NCBI RefSeq assembly: GCF_011761565.1
Contig: NZ_JAASRM010000001.1
Location: 4,092,139-4,156,138, forward strand
Direction: 5' to 3'
Source of the DNA: Rhizomicrobium palustre
Lineage (GTDB): Bacteria > Pseudomonadota > Alphaproteobacteria > Micropepsales > Micropepsaceae
DNA: 64,000 bases
Below are positions 53,872 to 62,358 of the stretch, in pieces. The position numbers and the translations under genes were made by a program. A model generated the notes under the pieces. That model had not been told where the DNA came from, searched no databases, and saw only the letters and a program-made list of their open reading frames with translations. The first letter of the stretch is position 1; each line of letters begins with the position of its first letter.

Positions 53872-54981
53872 CTACTTCCCGACGTGGGCTGACGCCAGTT
53901 CGGCGTAGCGGTCGGAGGCGCGGGCTTTCAGGCTTTCGCTTTTGAGCTGGCCGCAGGCGGCCATGATGTCTCGGCCGCGCGGGGTGCGCACCGGCGAGGC
54001 GTAGCCGGCGCGATTGACGACCTCGGCGAATTTTTCGATCTGCGCCCAATCGGAGCATTCATAAGGGCTGCCGGGCCAGGCATTGAACGGCAAGAGGTTC
54101 ACCTTGGCCGGAATGCCCTTGATGATCTGCACCAGCTCGCGGGCATCGGCGAGGCTGTCGTTGACGCCCTTCAACATCACATATTCGAAGGTGATGCGGC
54201 GGGCATTGGAGACGCCGGGATAGGTGCGGCAGGCCTCGAGCAATTCGGCAATGGGATATTTCTTGTTCAGCGGTACCAGCACATCGCGGATTTCATCGCG
54301 CACGGCATGGAGCGAAATGGCGAGCGCGGAGCCGATCTCCTCGCCTGCCTTCTTGATCATGGGCACGACGCCGGAGGTCGAAAGCGTGATGCGGCGCTTG
54401 GAGAAGGCCAGCGCGTCGCCATCCGACACGATGGAAAGCGCCTGCTTCACATTGTCGAAATTATAGAGCGGCTCGCCCATGCCCATCATCACCACATTGG
54501 TGACGCGGCGGTTCTCGCCGGTGGAGGGCCAATCGCCCAGGCTGTCGCGGGCGGCCATCACCTGCCCTACGATCTCGCCGGGGGTGAGGTTCCTCACCAG
54601 CTTCTGGGTGCCGGTATGGCAGAAGCGGCAGGTCAGCGTGCAGCCGACCTGGGAGGAGACGCACAGCGTGCCGCGATCGGGCTCGGGGATGTAGACGGTT
54701 TCGAATTCCTGCCCGCCCGCGCGCAGCAGCCATTTGCGGGTGCCATCGGCGGAGATTTGTTCCGTGACGACCTCGGGGCGCGGCAGAGTGAAATTCTGCT
54801 CCAAGAGGGCGCGGAAATCCTTGGCCAGATTGGTCATCGCCGAAAAATCGCGGGTGCCGTGGACGTAAACCCAGTTCCACAACTGGCGCGTGCGCATAGG
54901 CGCCGCCTTTTCCGGAACACCGGCAGCGATCAAGGCGGATTTCAGCTCCGCCGGGGTAAGGCCAATCAGAGAGGTCGTCAT
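53872..54981 (-). CDS. rlmN: 23S rRNA (adenine-C2)-methyltransferase RlmN
   Basis: A 369-residue radical-SAM methylase of A2503 in 23S rRNA and of some tRNA adenines. The CxxxCxxC cluster motif is [11 protein letters not shown] near residues 116-126. N-terminal [13 protein letters not shown] near 27-39 and [13 protein letters not shown] near 166 are typical. The two mechanistic Cys residues (the cross-linking Cys lies near residue 344 in MAACGQLK) are present. It is followed by the IalB gene, an arrangement known in alphaproteobacteria. Confidence 0.96.
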   Translation of the reverse strand: MTTSLIGLTPAELKSALIAAGVPEKAAPMRTRQLWNWVYVHGTRDFSAMTNLAKDFRALLEQNFTLPRPEVVTEQISADGTRKWLLRAGGQEFETVYIPEPDRGTLCVSSQVGCTLTCRFCHTGTQKLVRNLTPGEIVGQVMAARDSLGDWPSTGENRRVTNVVMMGMGEPLYNFDNVKQALSIVSDGDALAFSKRRITLSTSGVVPMIKKAGEEIGSALAISLHAVRDEIRDVLVPLNKKYPIAELLEACRTYPGVSNARRITFEYVMLKGVNDSLADARELVQIIKGIPAKVNLLPFNAWPGSPYECSDWAQIEKFAEVVNRAGYASPVRTPRGRDIMAACGQLKSESLKARASDRYAELASAHVGK

Positions 54982-55046
54982 ATTGGGTAATTAGGGGCTC
55001 AGCCCGGACAAATCAAATCCGGGAGAGCCCCGCCCCTGCCGGGGGC

Positions 55047-55631
55047 TTAGTTCCCGCAGGCCTGGTGGGCGCGATCGAGGGCCGTGGCGATGCCGGAAAG
55101 GGAATAGGTGTCGGTCGTGGTAGAGCCCTTCTTGGAGGTGCCCGTGACCACCAGCTTGGAGCCGCCGCGCATGGACTTCACCAGGGCAGCCTCGTCGTTC
55201 ACCTCTTTCACCCAGGCCGAGCCGGATTTGGCGTCGTTCTTGGCGAAGAATTCGGTCTTGCGGTTGCCGACCAGGGCGGTGATCGGCTCGCCCTCCTTAT
55301 ACTGGTAGCCCGGAACGATCTGCAGCTCGTCCTTCACGTTGCGGCCCGGCCAGGTCGAAATGATGATGTAGACCTGATCGCGCCCGCCCTTGATCACCGG
55401 CGAGGTGGTTTTGGGCGAAGACAGCGCGTAGCAGGTTTTGCCTTCCGGCGTGGAGGCCTGATAGGCGGTCCAGTCCTTCGAGGTGCCGAGCAACGTGGGG
55501 GCTTCGGACGCAGCGCTCACGGCAGGCTTGGCGGCAGGCTTCTTCGCGGCCTTGCGCGCCGCGGAAGCTGGCAAGCAAACAAAGGCGGCGGCAAGCACAA
55601 GCGCGAGCGTGGCACGAGCGGGCAATGACAT
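55047..55631 (-). CDS. Invasion-associated locus B (IalB)-family periplasmic protein
   Basis: A 194-residue secreted protein. The signal peptide is MSLPARATLALVLAAAFVCL with cleavage near the SAARKAAK that follows. After a Lys/Ala-rich linker (KAAKKPAAKPAVS) the IalB-like domain includes DWTAYQASTPEGKTCYALSS near residues 59-78, a VYIIISTWPGRNVKDELQIVPG region, and two Cys. Named from Bartonella invasion, the family is widespread in alphaproteobacteria and its general role is unknown. ATG 55631 has GAGGG nearby. Confidence 0.85.
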   Translation of the reverse strand: MSLPARATLALVLAAAFVCLPASAARKAAKKPAAKPAVSAASEAPTLLGTSKDWTAYQASTPEGKTCYALSSPKTTSPVIKGGRDQVYIIISTWPGRNVKDELQIVPGYQYKEGEPITALVGNRKTEFFAKNDAKSGSAWVKEVNDEAALVKSMRGGSKLVVTGTSKKGSTTTDTYSLSGIATALDRAHQACGN

Positions 55632-55739
55632 GGAAATCCCTCGACGAAAACGGCGCGGAGAATAAGCGCGGGAAACGCGCGCGTCCATGCTAACGATGCT
55701 TAAATTAGCAAAGAAAAGCCGCGTCTATTCGCTGCTGCC

Positions 55740-56555
55740 CTATTCGCGCAGGCCATAGCCCTTCGAAAAAAGCCGCCAAACCCCAAGCGAAAGCACAGCT
55801 AGCATCACCAGCGACAGGATCGCGCCCAAAGGTTCCGGCGCCTCGTTGAAGCCGATCATCGAATGGCGAAGGCCGTTGATGAAATAAAAGAAAGGATTCC
55901 CCCAGGCGAGCCAACGCAAAAACGGCGGCAGCATCTCTACCGTGTTGAAAACGCCACCGACAAAACTGAGGGGCGTGATGAAGAAGATATTGAGCACGGT
56001 GAGCTGCTCGAAATTCTTCGCCCAGAGCCCTACCGCCATGCCGAGAAGGCCGAAAATGCCTGAAACAATCACCACCCAGAAGATGAATTCCGGTATCGAC
56101 ACCACCCTCACCCCGCCAAACAGGGCGGCGATGATGAGAATGCCAAAAGCTGTCGAGGCGGTGCGGAAGACCACGGCTGCGAGCGTGCCCGCGATCATCT
56201 CCGCATAAGAAAGCGGGGCGACCAGCGCTTCTTCGACATATTTCATAAAACGCTGGAAATAGACCTGCGAGGTCGATTGCAAAAACGCGGCGTTGACGAT
56301 GTTCATCATCAAGATGCCGGGCAGCACGAATTCGAGATATTTATGCCCGCCAATGGTGGAGATGCGCGGGCCCACGACATAGCCGAATATGAAGATGAAC
56401 ATCAGCGCCGAAATCCAGGGCGCTACAAAGGCCTGAATCGGAACCCGCAAGAGGCGCTGAATTTCGCGCCGGATGATGGTCCAAAGGCCGATCCAATTCA
56501 CCGACATCTTTTCGGGCAGTTTTTCAGAGATTTTTTCAGCGGGTTGCGAAGACAT
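55740..56555 (-). CDS. ABC-2-type transporter permease
   Basis: A 271-residue integral membrane protein with about six hydrophobic segments. The N-terminal IGLWTIIRREIQRLLRVPIQAFVAPW near residues 22-47 is a typical ABC-2 cytoplasmic lead. A later GIFGLLGMAVGLWAKNFEQL near 168 and PPFLRWLAWGNPFFYFINGLRH near 217-238 fit the family's conserved region. It pairs with the ATPase gene just upstream, overlapping its end. It probably exports a drug, lipid or polysaccharide. Start ATG 56555 has GGGAG seven bases upstream. Confidence 0.9.
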   Translation of the reverse strand: MSSQPAEKISEKLPEKMSVNWIGLWTIIRREIQRLLRVPIQAFVAPWISALMFIFIFGYVVGPRISTIGGHKYLEFVLPGILMMNIVNAAFLQSTSQVYFQRFMKYVEEALVAPLSYAEMIAGTLAAVVFRTASTAFGILIIAALFGGVRVVSIPEFIFWVVIVSGIFGLLGMAVGLWAKNFEQLTVLNIFFITPLSFVGGVFNTVEMLPPFLRWLAWGNPFFYFINGLRHSMIGFNEAPEPLGAILSLVMLAVLSLGVWRLFSKGYGLRE

Positions 56556-56557
56556 GT

Positions 56558-57304
56558 TCAAGCTCCCGCCGCGACGTGATCAGGCGTGGCGCCGGTGGCG
56601 CTGAGATAGGCCGCTTCCAGCCCCTCGCCCGCGAGAAACTCTTCTTTGGGGCCTTCGCGCACGATCTTGCCTTTATTGACGATGGCGATGTTGCGACAGA
56701 GACGCTCCACCTCTTCGAGATAATGGGTGGTGAGCAGGATCGAGGTACCATCGCGATTAAGCTCGGCGAGATACTGCCACAGCGCGAGACGCGTCTCGAC
56801 ATCAACGCCTGCGGTCGGCTCATCAAGGATGAGAAGCCGCGGCTTGTGGATCAACGCGCGGGCCAGGATCACGCGGCGCTTCAGACCGCCGGAGAGCGCG
56901 CGAAACGGTTTCTTCAAATGCTCGGTCAGCTCGAAACGCTGCATCAGCTCATCGATGCGCACTTTGCGTTCCGCTTTTGGGATGCCGAAATAGCCGCCCA
57001 CCCAATCGACGATCTGCACCGGGGTGGCGAAAACATCGACGTTGAATTCCTGCGGGCTGAGGCCCACCAGCCGCCGCGCCTCGCGATAGTCCTTCACCGC
57101 GTCGATCCCGAACACCTCGATGGTGCCGCTCGTCACCGTGGCAATGCCGGTGGTGCAATGAATGGTGGTGGATTTACCCGCGCCATTGGGCCCCAAGAAG
57201 CCGAAGAAATCGCCCTCTTCCACCGTCAGGCTGAGACCGTCCACGGCGACGTTGCCCTGGCGATAGACTTTGCGAAGGTCGCGAATTTGCAGGGCGGGGA
57301 TCAT
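56558..57304 (-). CDS. ABC transporter ATP-binding protein
   Basis: A 248-residue ATPase. Walker A is GPNGAGKSTTIH near residues 35-46, the signature LSGGLKRRVILARALIHKPRLLILDEPTAGVD near 133-164 includes Walker B. The Q-loop is in VGLSPQEFN near 80-88. It is the energy-providing partner of the following permease gene. The substrate is unknown; homologues are annotated as drug or lipid exporters of the NodI/DrrA type. Confidence 0.94.
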   Translation of the reverse strand: MIPALQIRDLRKVYRQGNVAVDGLSLTVEEGDFFGFLGPNGAGKSTTIHCTTGIATVTSGTIEVFGIDAVKDYREARRLVGLSPQEFNVDVFATPVQIVDWVGGYFGIPKAERKVRIDELMQRFELTEHLKKPFRALSGGLKRRVILARALIHKPRLLILDEPTAGVDVETRLALWQYLAELNRDGTSILLTTHYLEEVERLCRNIAIVNKGKIVREGPKEEFLAGEGLEAAYLSATGATPDHVAAGA

Positions 57305-57379
57305 GAGGACCAAGCGGGAAAGGGAGGATGAGCGGCTAATATAGTCACGATTTCCCGCTTGTCAGCCTTGGGAAGCTTT

Positions 57380-58006
57380 TTATACGGGCGGCTCGGCAAG
57401 GAAATCGCCGAGTTGCGCCGACAAGGCCCGGGCAAAGGCAGGACGAGCTTCCAGTCTCGCCAGATAAGGCCCAAGCACCGTATCGCCAAAGACGAGATCG
57501 GTGTCACGCAGGCTGCGCAGGACAAAGCCCATCATGAGATCGCCGACGGTGAAGCGGTCTTCCAGATACTCTTTGTTCTTGAGCACCGCCGCCAGCGCGG
57601 CGAGGCGCGATTTCAAGAGCCCCGAGACTTTCTCGCGCGCGGCGGGCGCCTCCTCCACCAGATGAAAGCCGCGGATCACCGGATCGATGGTGCTGAGGGC
57701 GGCAAACAGCCAGCTTATGGCGCGGCGGCGCTGAAAAGGGTCATCAGGCAGTAAGACCGGTGACTGCTCGGCGATGTAAAGGACAATGGCGCCAGATTCG
57801 AAAAAGCGCAGCTTACCGTCGTCAAAAGCGGGAACTTGCCCGAAGGGCTGCCAATCGCGATAGGTCGCCGTGTCCTTATCCGGGTGGCCGATGAGCTTGG
57901 CACTGTAGGAGAGCCCCGCCTCCTCCAAGGCCCAGCGGACCGGCAAATCCCGCACCAGTCCTTTGGCGAAATCGGGAACCCAATTGAATGCGCTGACCGT
58001 GATCAT
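57380..58006 (-). CDS. Glutathione S-transferase family protein
   Basis: A 208-residue GST with a thioredoxin-like N-terminal half. FGQVPAFDDGKLRFFESGAIVLYIA near residues 54-78 contains the conserved cis-Pro and Glu-Ser GSH-gamma-glutamyl site. The C-terminal helical domain holds DRFTVGDLMMGFVLRSL near 149-165. It is a separate gene from the other GST at 46.4 kb and only distantly similar. Possibly detoxification. Confidence 0.9.
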   Translation of the reverse strand: MITVSAFNWVPDFAKGLVRDLPVRWALEEAGLSYSAKLIGHPDKDTATYRDWQPFGQVPAFDDGKLRFFESGAIVLYIAEQSPVLLPDDPFQRRRAISWLFAALSTIDPVIRGFHLVEEAPAAREKVSGLLKSRLAALAAVLKNKEYLEDRFTVGDLMMGFVLRSLRDTDLVFGDTVLGPYLARLEARPAFARALSAQLGDFLAEPPV

Positions 58007-58123
58007 CTCTCGCCTCCTCTTATGGTGCGAGGACGCTATCCGGACAAATAGGTTGAGGTCAACTCATTTAACGCGGGTGCCGGGCTTAACCTTGTAGCCG
58101 CGGATAAATCAACTAGAAATCGT

Positions 58124-58179
58124 AATTACAGGTGTAATATCAAGAGATTGCAATTGCATAGAATGATTTCAATTACAGG
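58124..58179. promoter_or_regulatory. Direct AATTACAGG repeats upstream of the MFS gene
   Basis: AATTACAGG occurs at 58124-58132 and again at 58171-58179 on the same strand, in an AT-rich segment directly before the transporter gene. The 47-bp spacing is about 4.5 helical turns. This could be a pair of operator half-sites for an unknown regulator. Confidence 0.35.
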
Positions 58180-58218
58180 ACGTTGTTAACGCTCAGCCGT
58201 TAATCTGGAATCTCTCGC

Positions 58219-59490
58219 ATGTATTCCGGGTGCCCGCGCGTGTTTGTGGACAAGGCGAAAAACCAGTTCTGGCAATCGATTGCCGCAATTTGTGTAACCG
58301 CCTTGGCGGTAGCGCTGTGGGGATTCGCACACCGGCTTTACACCACCCTTCTGCCTGATCTGGCGATGGCCCAAGCCCTCAGCTCTTTTGAGATGGACCT
58401 GTCGCGCGCGGGGCTGGCGGTCGGCTATGCGCTGATGACCCTTCCCACCGCCTTCATCATCCGCAATTTCGGCTACAAGATCGGGCTCATCGCGGGGCTG
58501 GGCTTCCTCGCCATCGGCCTTTTCATTTTCTATCCGGCGGTCGAGCACCGTTCCTTCGCCTATTTCCTCTTCGCGGCGGTGATGACGGGATCGGGGCTTG
58601 CGCTGATGGAGGTGGTGACGGTGGCGCTCGCCGTATTCCTGGGCCCGCGCGACACAGCGATGATCCGCTCCAACCTGACCCAGGCCATGGCGCCCTTAGG
58701 CGCGCTTGGCGGCTATATCATCGGGGAACGCATTCTTCAGGATTCCATCAACCTCTCCAACATGGCGCATATGCTGGTGCTGCCGCTCTTCACCCTCGGC
58801 GGGTTGATCGTAGCACTGATGTTCCTCATCGATCTGGTCGAATTTCCCAGCGTGGCGGGTGAGCGCGTGAGCCAAGACGACAGCACCTGGAAAAGCTTCT
58901 CCCCGCCCTTTCACGACAAGAATTTTCGCGGCTCCGCCGCCGCGCTTTTCCTTTGCCTGGGCGCCATGCTTATCCTTTCCGGCGCGGCGATGCATTACGC
59001 GCATAAGCTCCAACCCGGCGCGGCACAGCAAAACGTGCTGATGACGGGCTTTGCCGTGTTCGCCCTGGGGCGGCTGGTGGGGCCGTTGTTCATGTTGCGC
59101 TTCCGGGCGATGACTGTGCTCGCCGCCTTCAGTGGCGCCACGGTCTTGTGCTGCGCCGCCATGACGGTGCTGAGCGGCAGAGCTGCGCTGTGGGCCTTGT
59201 GGGGCGCGTGTTTCTTCGCCTCCATCCAGTTTCCCACCATCTTCGCCATGGCCTTGCGCGACATGAAAGAGATGGCAAAGACAGGTGCGGCGGTGCTGGT
59301 ATTCGTCGCCTTTTGCGGCAGCGCCGTGCTCGGCCTCACCGTCATCATGATCAAGCCCTTGACCGAGGCCATGCTGATGACCCTGCCCGGCATCTGCTCG
59401 GCCGGCATCATGCTCTATGCCATCCGTATGCGGACAGTTGAGCGCAAACCCGTCATCGTTCCCGGTGCGCTCGAAGTGCAGCGCTGGTAG
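58219..59490 (+). CDS. MFS transporter, sugar (fucose permease-like) family
   Basis: A 423-residue polytopic protein with about twelve hydrophobic segments. ALWGFAHRLYTTLLPDLAMA near residues 34-53 and LTQAMAPLGALGGYIIGERIL near 154-174 resemble the FucP-type sugar/proton symporters, for example the conserved WG and PLG motifs. A sugar substrate is likely, but the specific one is not shown. Two AATTACAGG copies 47 bp apart lie upstream (58124-58132 and 58171-58179), which may be regulatory. A GGAATC lies near the ATG. Confidence 0.85.
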   Translation: MYSGCPRVFVDKAKNQFWQSIAAICVTALAVALWGFAHRLYTTLLPDLAMAQALSSFEMDLSRAGLAVGYALMTLPTAFIIRNFGYKIGLIAGLGFLAIGLFIFYPAVEHRSFAYFLFAAVMTGSGLALMEVVTVALAVFLGPRDTAMIRSNLTQAMAPLGALGGYIIGERILQDSINLSNMAHMLVLPLFTLGGLIVALMFLIDLVEFPSVAGERVSQDDSTWKSFSPPFHDKNFRGSAAALFLCLGAMLILSGAAMHYAHKLQPGAAQQNVLMTGFAVFALGRLVGPLFMLRFRAMTVLAAFSGATVLCCAAMTVLSGRAALWALWGACFFASIQFPTIFAMALRDMKEMAKTGAAVLVFVAFCGSAVLGLTVIMIKPLTEAMLMTLPGICSAGIMLYAIRMRTVERKPVIVPGALEVQRW

Positions 59491-60021
59491 CTAGCGTTTG
59501 TCGCGCACCAGCGGCGCACCCCATTGATGCGGTGGCGGCAGATCGGCTTGTTTTCCCCCCGTCATCACCGGGCGCGGCGGATACCCGCCCAAGCTGATCA
59601 AGCGGTCATAAAGCACAATGGCGCCCGCCATGCCGACATTGATGGAGAATTTCATCGGGATCTTCACGACGTAATCGGCGCGCTTCAGCATCTCCTTGGA
59701 AATCGACAGCCGCTCGGCCCCGAAGACATAGGCAGCGCGCTGGGGATGGCGAAAACGCGGCAACTCTACCGCGTCTTCGGTGATCTCCACCGCCACAAGC
59801 TTGCAGCCCGTCGGCAGGCGGAACTCGTCGGTGGTAGCGAATTGGTAATAGGGCATCGCCTTTTGCGCACGCGAAGTATCCGATTCCGCATCCGAGAGTT
59901 TTACCAGCGCATTGACCGAGAAAAAGAAACTTGCGTCAAAAGCATTGGCAATGCGTGACAGATTGCCGAGATTCATCGGTTTCGAGATACCGTCCACTCC
60001 GACGCCAAAATAGCCGCGCAT
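59491..60021 (-). CDS. SpoU/TrmH-family RNA 2'-O-methyltransferase
   Basis: A 176-residue SPOUT-knot methyltransferase. N-terminal NLGNLSRIANAFDASFFFSV near residues 18-37 resembles the first conserved motif. The knot region shows YVFGAERLSISKEML near 98-112 and IPMKFSINVGMAGAIVLYDRL near 120-140, where the N-V-G-M and A-I-V-L-Y motif places the Asn near the methyl donor. Most relatives methylate tRNA or rRNA ribose. Substrate unknown. It is divergent from the asparaginase gene. Confidence 0.9.
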   Translation of the reverse strand: MRGYFGVGVDGISKPMNLGNLSRIANAFDASFFFSVNALVKLSDAESDTSRAQKAMPYYQFATTDEFRLPTGCKLVAVEITEDAVELPRFRHPQRAAYVFGAERLSISKEMLKRADYVVKIPMKFSINVGMAGAIVLYDRLISLGGYPPRPVMTGGKQADLPPPHQWGAPLVRDKR

Positions 60022-60097
60022 CGCGCATCATTTCCCTGTATTGCGGGTCCCGCCCGGGTCTATCCCCGCGCGCGGCCTCAGCATAGATGAGTCTTCC

Positions 60098-61078
60098 ATG
60101 ACCAACCCCATTCTTGTCGAAGTCACCCGCAACCTCACCGTCGAGAGCCTCCATCGCGGCGCCGTGGCGGTGGTGGATGGTGACGGCAAGACCCTCTTCG
60201 CGCTGGGGGATGTCACAAGCCCCGCCTATACCCGCTCTTCGCTGAAACCGATACAGGCCCTGCCCTTGGTGGAGAGCGGCGCGGCTGACGCATTTGGCCT
60301 CAGCGAGGCGGAACTGGCGCTGGCCTGCGCCTCCCATTCCGGTGAGATGATGCACACGGCACCCGTGCAGGCTTGGCTGACGCGGCTTGGTCTTTCCGAG
60401 AGCGATCTTGCCTGCGGGCCGCAAACCCCGCGCTATGAACCTGCCGCTGTGGCGCTGGCTGCTGCGGGAGAGAGGCCCTGCCGCTTGCATAACAACTGCT
60501 CCGGCAAGCATGCGGGATTTCTCACCCTGGCCAAACATCTAGGGGTGCCGACGCAAGGTTATCAGCGGCTGGATCATCCGGTGCAGCAGGCGGTGCTGGC
60601 GGCAGTGGAGCGGCTTTCGGGCGAGACCAATCTGGCCTGGGGTATTGATGGCTGCGCCGCTCCCAATTTCGCTCTGCCCTTGACGGCATTCGCACGGGCA
60701 CTGGCCCAATTGGCCGCCGGAAAAACGGCTGGCGGCATGCGGCTGGTGAAAGCCATGATGGCCCATCCCGAACTTGTCGGCGGAACCGGACGCTTCTGCA
60801 CCCGCGCCATGCAAGCGATGGAAGGACGCGCCGCGGTGAAGGTGGGCGCGGAAGGCGTTTATGCCGCCATGTTGCCGGGCACAGGTTTGGGCGTCGCGAT
60901 CAAGATCGATGACGGCGCGGTGCGCGGCGCGGAAGTCGCCGTCGCGGTGGTGCTAGAAAAGCTGGGCGTGCTGGCGGCGGAAAAAGGCCTTGCCACCCAC
61001 CCCATTCTCAACACCGCGGGCGAGAGCGTGGGCGAAGTGCGCCCATCTCAGGAATTGCGCGCCATCACGATCGGCTAA
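60098..61078 (+). CDS. Class 3 L-asparaginase (Rhizobium etli type)
   Basis: A 326-residue serine-type asparaginase that hydrolyses asparagine to aspartate and ammonia. This class uses a Ser-Lys pair and a zinc site. TRSSLKPIQALPLVESG near residues 43-59 contains the S-x-x-K tetrad; LHNNCSGKHAGFLTL near 130-144 and GIDGCAAPNFALPL near 181-194 hold the Cys and Lys/Asn residues. No signal peptide, so it is cytoplasmic. ATG 60098 is chosen; the frame extends to 60041. It converges with the aminotransferase gene. Confidence 0.92.
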   Translation: MTNPILVEVTRNLTVESLHRGAVAVVDGDGKTLFALGDVTSPAYTRSSLKPIQALPLVESGAADAFGLSEAELALACASHSGEMMHTAPVQAWLTRLGLSESDLACGPQTPRYEPAAVALAAAGERPCRLHNNCSGKHAGFLTLAKHLGVPTQGYQRLDHPVQQAVLAAVERLSGETNLAWGIDGCAAPNFALPLTAFARALAQLAAGKTAGGMRLVKAMMAHPELVGGTGRFCTRAMQAMEGRAAVKVGAEGVYAAMLPGTGLGVAIKIDDGAVRGAEVAVAVVLEKLGVLAAEKGLATHPILNTAGESVGEVRPSQELRAITIG

Positions 61079-62298
61079 GCGATCTGTTTTAGGGCCGCGA
61101 TCAGTGCGTCGATCTCGCTTTCCCGCGTGAACATAGCGGGGGTGACGCGCACACAGGCGCCTTTGGCGGGACCTGCGCGATCCACCGTGAATATATTGAA
61201 GCGCTTGAGAAGATCGGCCGTGACAGCGCGGTTCTCTTCCACGCTGGTCTTGCCATTGAGACGGAAGCTGGTGATGCCGCAAGTGAGCCGCTGGTCCGAC
61301 GGGGTGAGGATTTCGAGGCCGGGGTGACCGCGCAAAGCTTCTGCCCAGCGATCACGCAGAGAGCGCAGCCGCGATTCCTTGGTGGAAGCGCCAATGCTGG
61401 TGTGAAGATCGAGCGCCGCACCAACCGCCAGCGCCGCCGCGAAATTGGTGGTGCCGGTGTGCAGGCGATGATCGATGCCCTGCCCGCTTTCGCCGGGATA
61501 GAGCGCGATATCGCCAAGCCGTGAGGCCCGGATGTATGCGATGCCGACGCCGAGCGGCGCGCCGATCCATTTGTGGCAGGTGAAGCCAACAAAATCGGCG
61601 CCGAGGTCGTCGATCTTGAAATCGAGCTGACCCCAGGAATGGGCCGCATCGACAATCACATCGACGCCGTGCGTGCGCGCCATCGCGACGATCTCTTTCA
61701 CCGGCATCACAAGTCCGGTGCGATGGCTGACATGGGTGAGCAGCATCAGCCGGATAGACGGGTTCTGTTTCAGCGCCGCTTCATAAGCATCGATCAGGCC
61801 TTGATGCGTCGCCGGTTCCGGCATGGCGGTGGTGAAGAGTTTCACGCCGCGCCGCGCCACCAGGGCCGCAAAGGCTTCCTGCATGGAATCGTAATCGAGA
61901 TCGGCGGTGAGGACGCCATCATTTGGCTTTAGGCGATCATAACCCGCGATGAGGGTCTGCAAGCTTTCGGTGGCGCCGCGGGTGAAGACGATTTCCGTGG
62001 GGCTCACGCCCAGCACTGAAGCCGCCTTGGCCCGCACCGCCATCAAATCCGGTCCCGCCTGACGGCGCGCATAATAAGAGCCATAGCGGTTGATATGATC
62101 GAGATGACCGCGATAGGCCTCGAACACCGGCCGCGCCATGGTGCCAAAATTGCCGTTTTCGAGCTGAATGAAATCCCGCGCCACGTCGTATTGCGCGATG
62201 ATCTTTTCCCATTGATTGCCGGTTTCGGCGCTGGCCTTGGTCATCAATCCTGCCGTGGTGGCGGTGGCAGCGGCGAGAATATCACGGCGGCGCAGCAT
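61075..62298 (-). CDS. Class V aminotransferase-fold protein with Tat signal
   Basis: A 407-residue PLP-dependent protein resembling isopenicillin N epimerases. The N-terminus MLRRRDILAAATATTAGL has a twin-arginine pattern (RRRDIL), so export in folded, cofactor-bound form is likely. The PLP lysine is in FTCHKWIGAPLGVG near residues 245-258, and the cofactor Asp is in VIVDAAHSWGQ near 219. GATESLQTL near 109 binds phosphate. The TonB receptor gene ends 60 bp upstream on the same strand, suggesting one operon. Confidence 0.9.
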   Translation of the reverse strand: MLRRRDILAAATATTAGLMTKASAETGNQWEKIIAQYDVARDFIQLENGNFGTMARPVFEAYRGHLDHINRYGSYYARRQAGPDLMAVRAKAASVLGVSPTEIVFTRGATESLQTLIAGYDRLKPNDGVLTADLDYDSMQEAFAALVARRGVKLFTTAMPEPATHQGLIDAYEAALKQNPSIRLMLLTHVSHRTGLVMPVKEIVAMARTHGVDVIVDAAHSWGQLDFKIDDLGADFVGFTCHKWIGAPLGVGIAYIRASRLGDIALYPGESGQGIDHRLHTGTTNFAAALAVGAALDLHTSIGASTKESRLRSLRDRWAEALRGHPGLEILTPSDQRLTCGITSFRLNGKTSVEENRAVTADLLKRFNIFTVDRAGPAKGACVRVTPAMFTRESEIDALIAALKQIA

Positions 62299-62358
62299 AA
62301 GAGCCCTTTCGCGAAAAAGAAAAGGAGCGGCGTTTGCGGCACCGCCCCCTTGCGTGAT

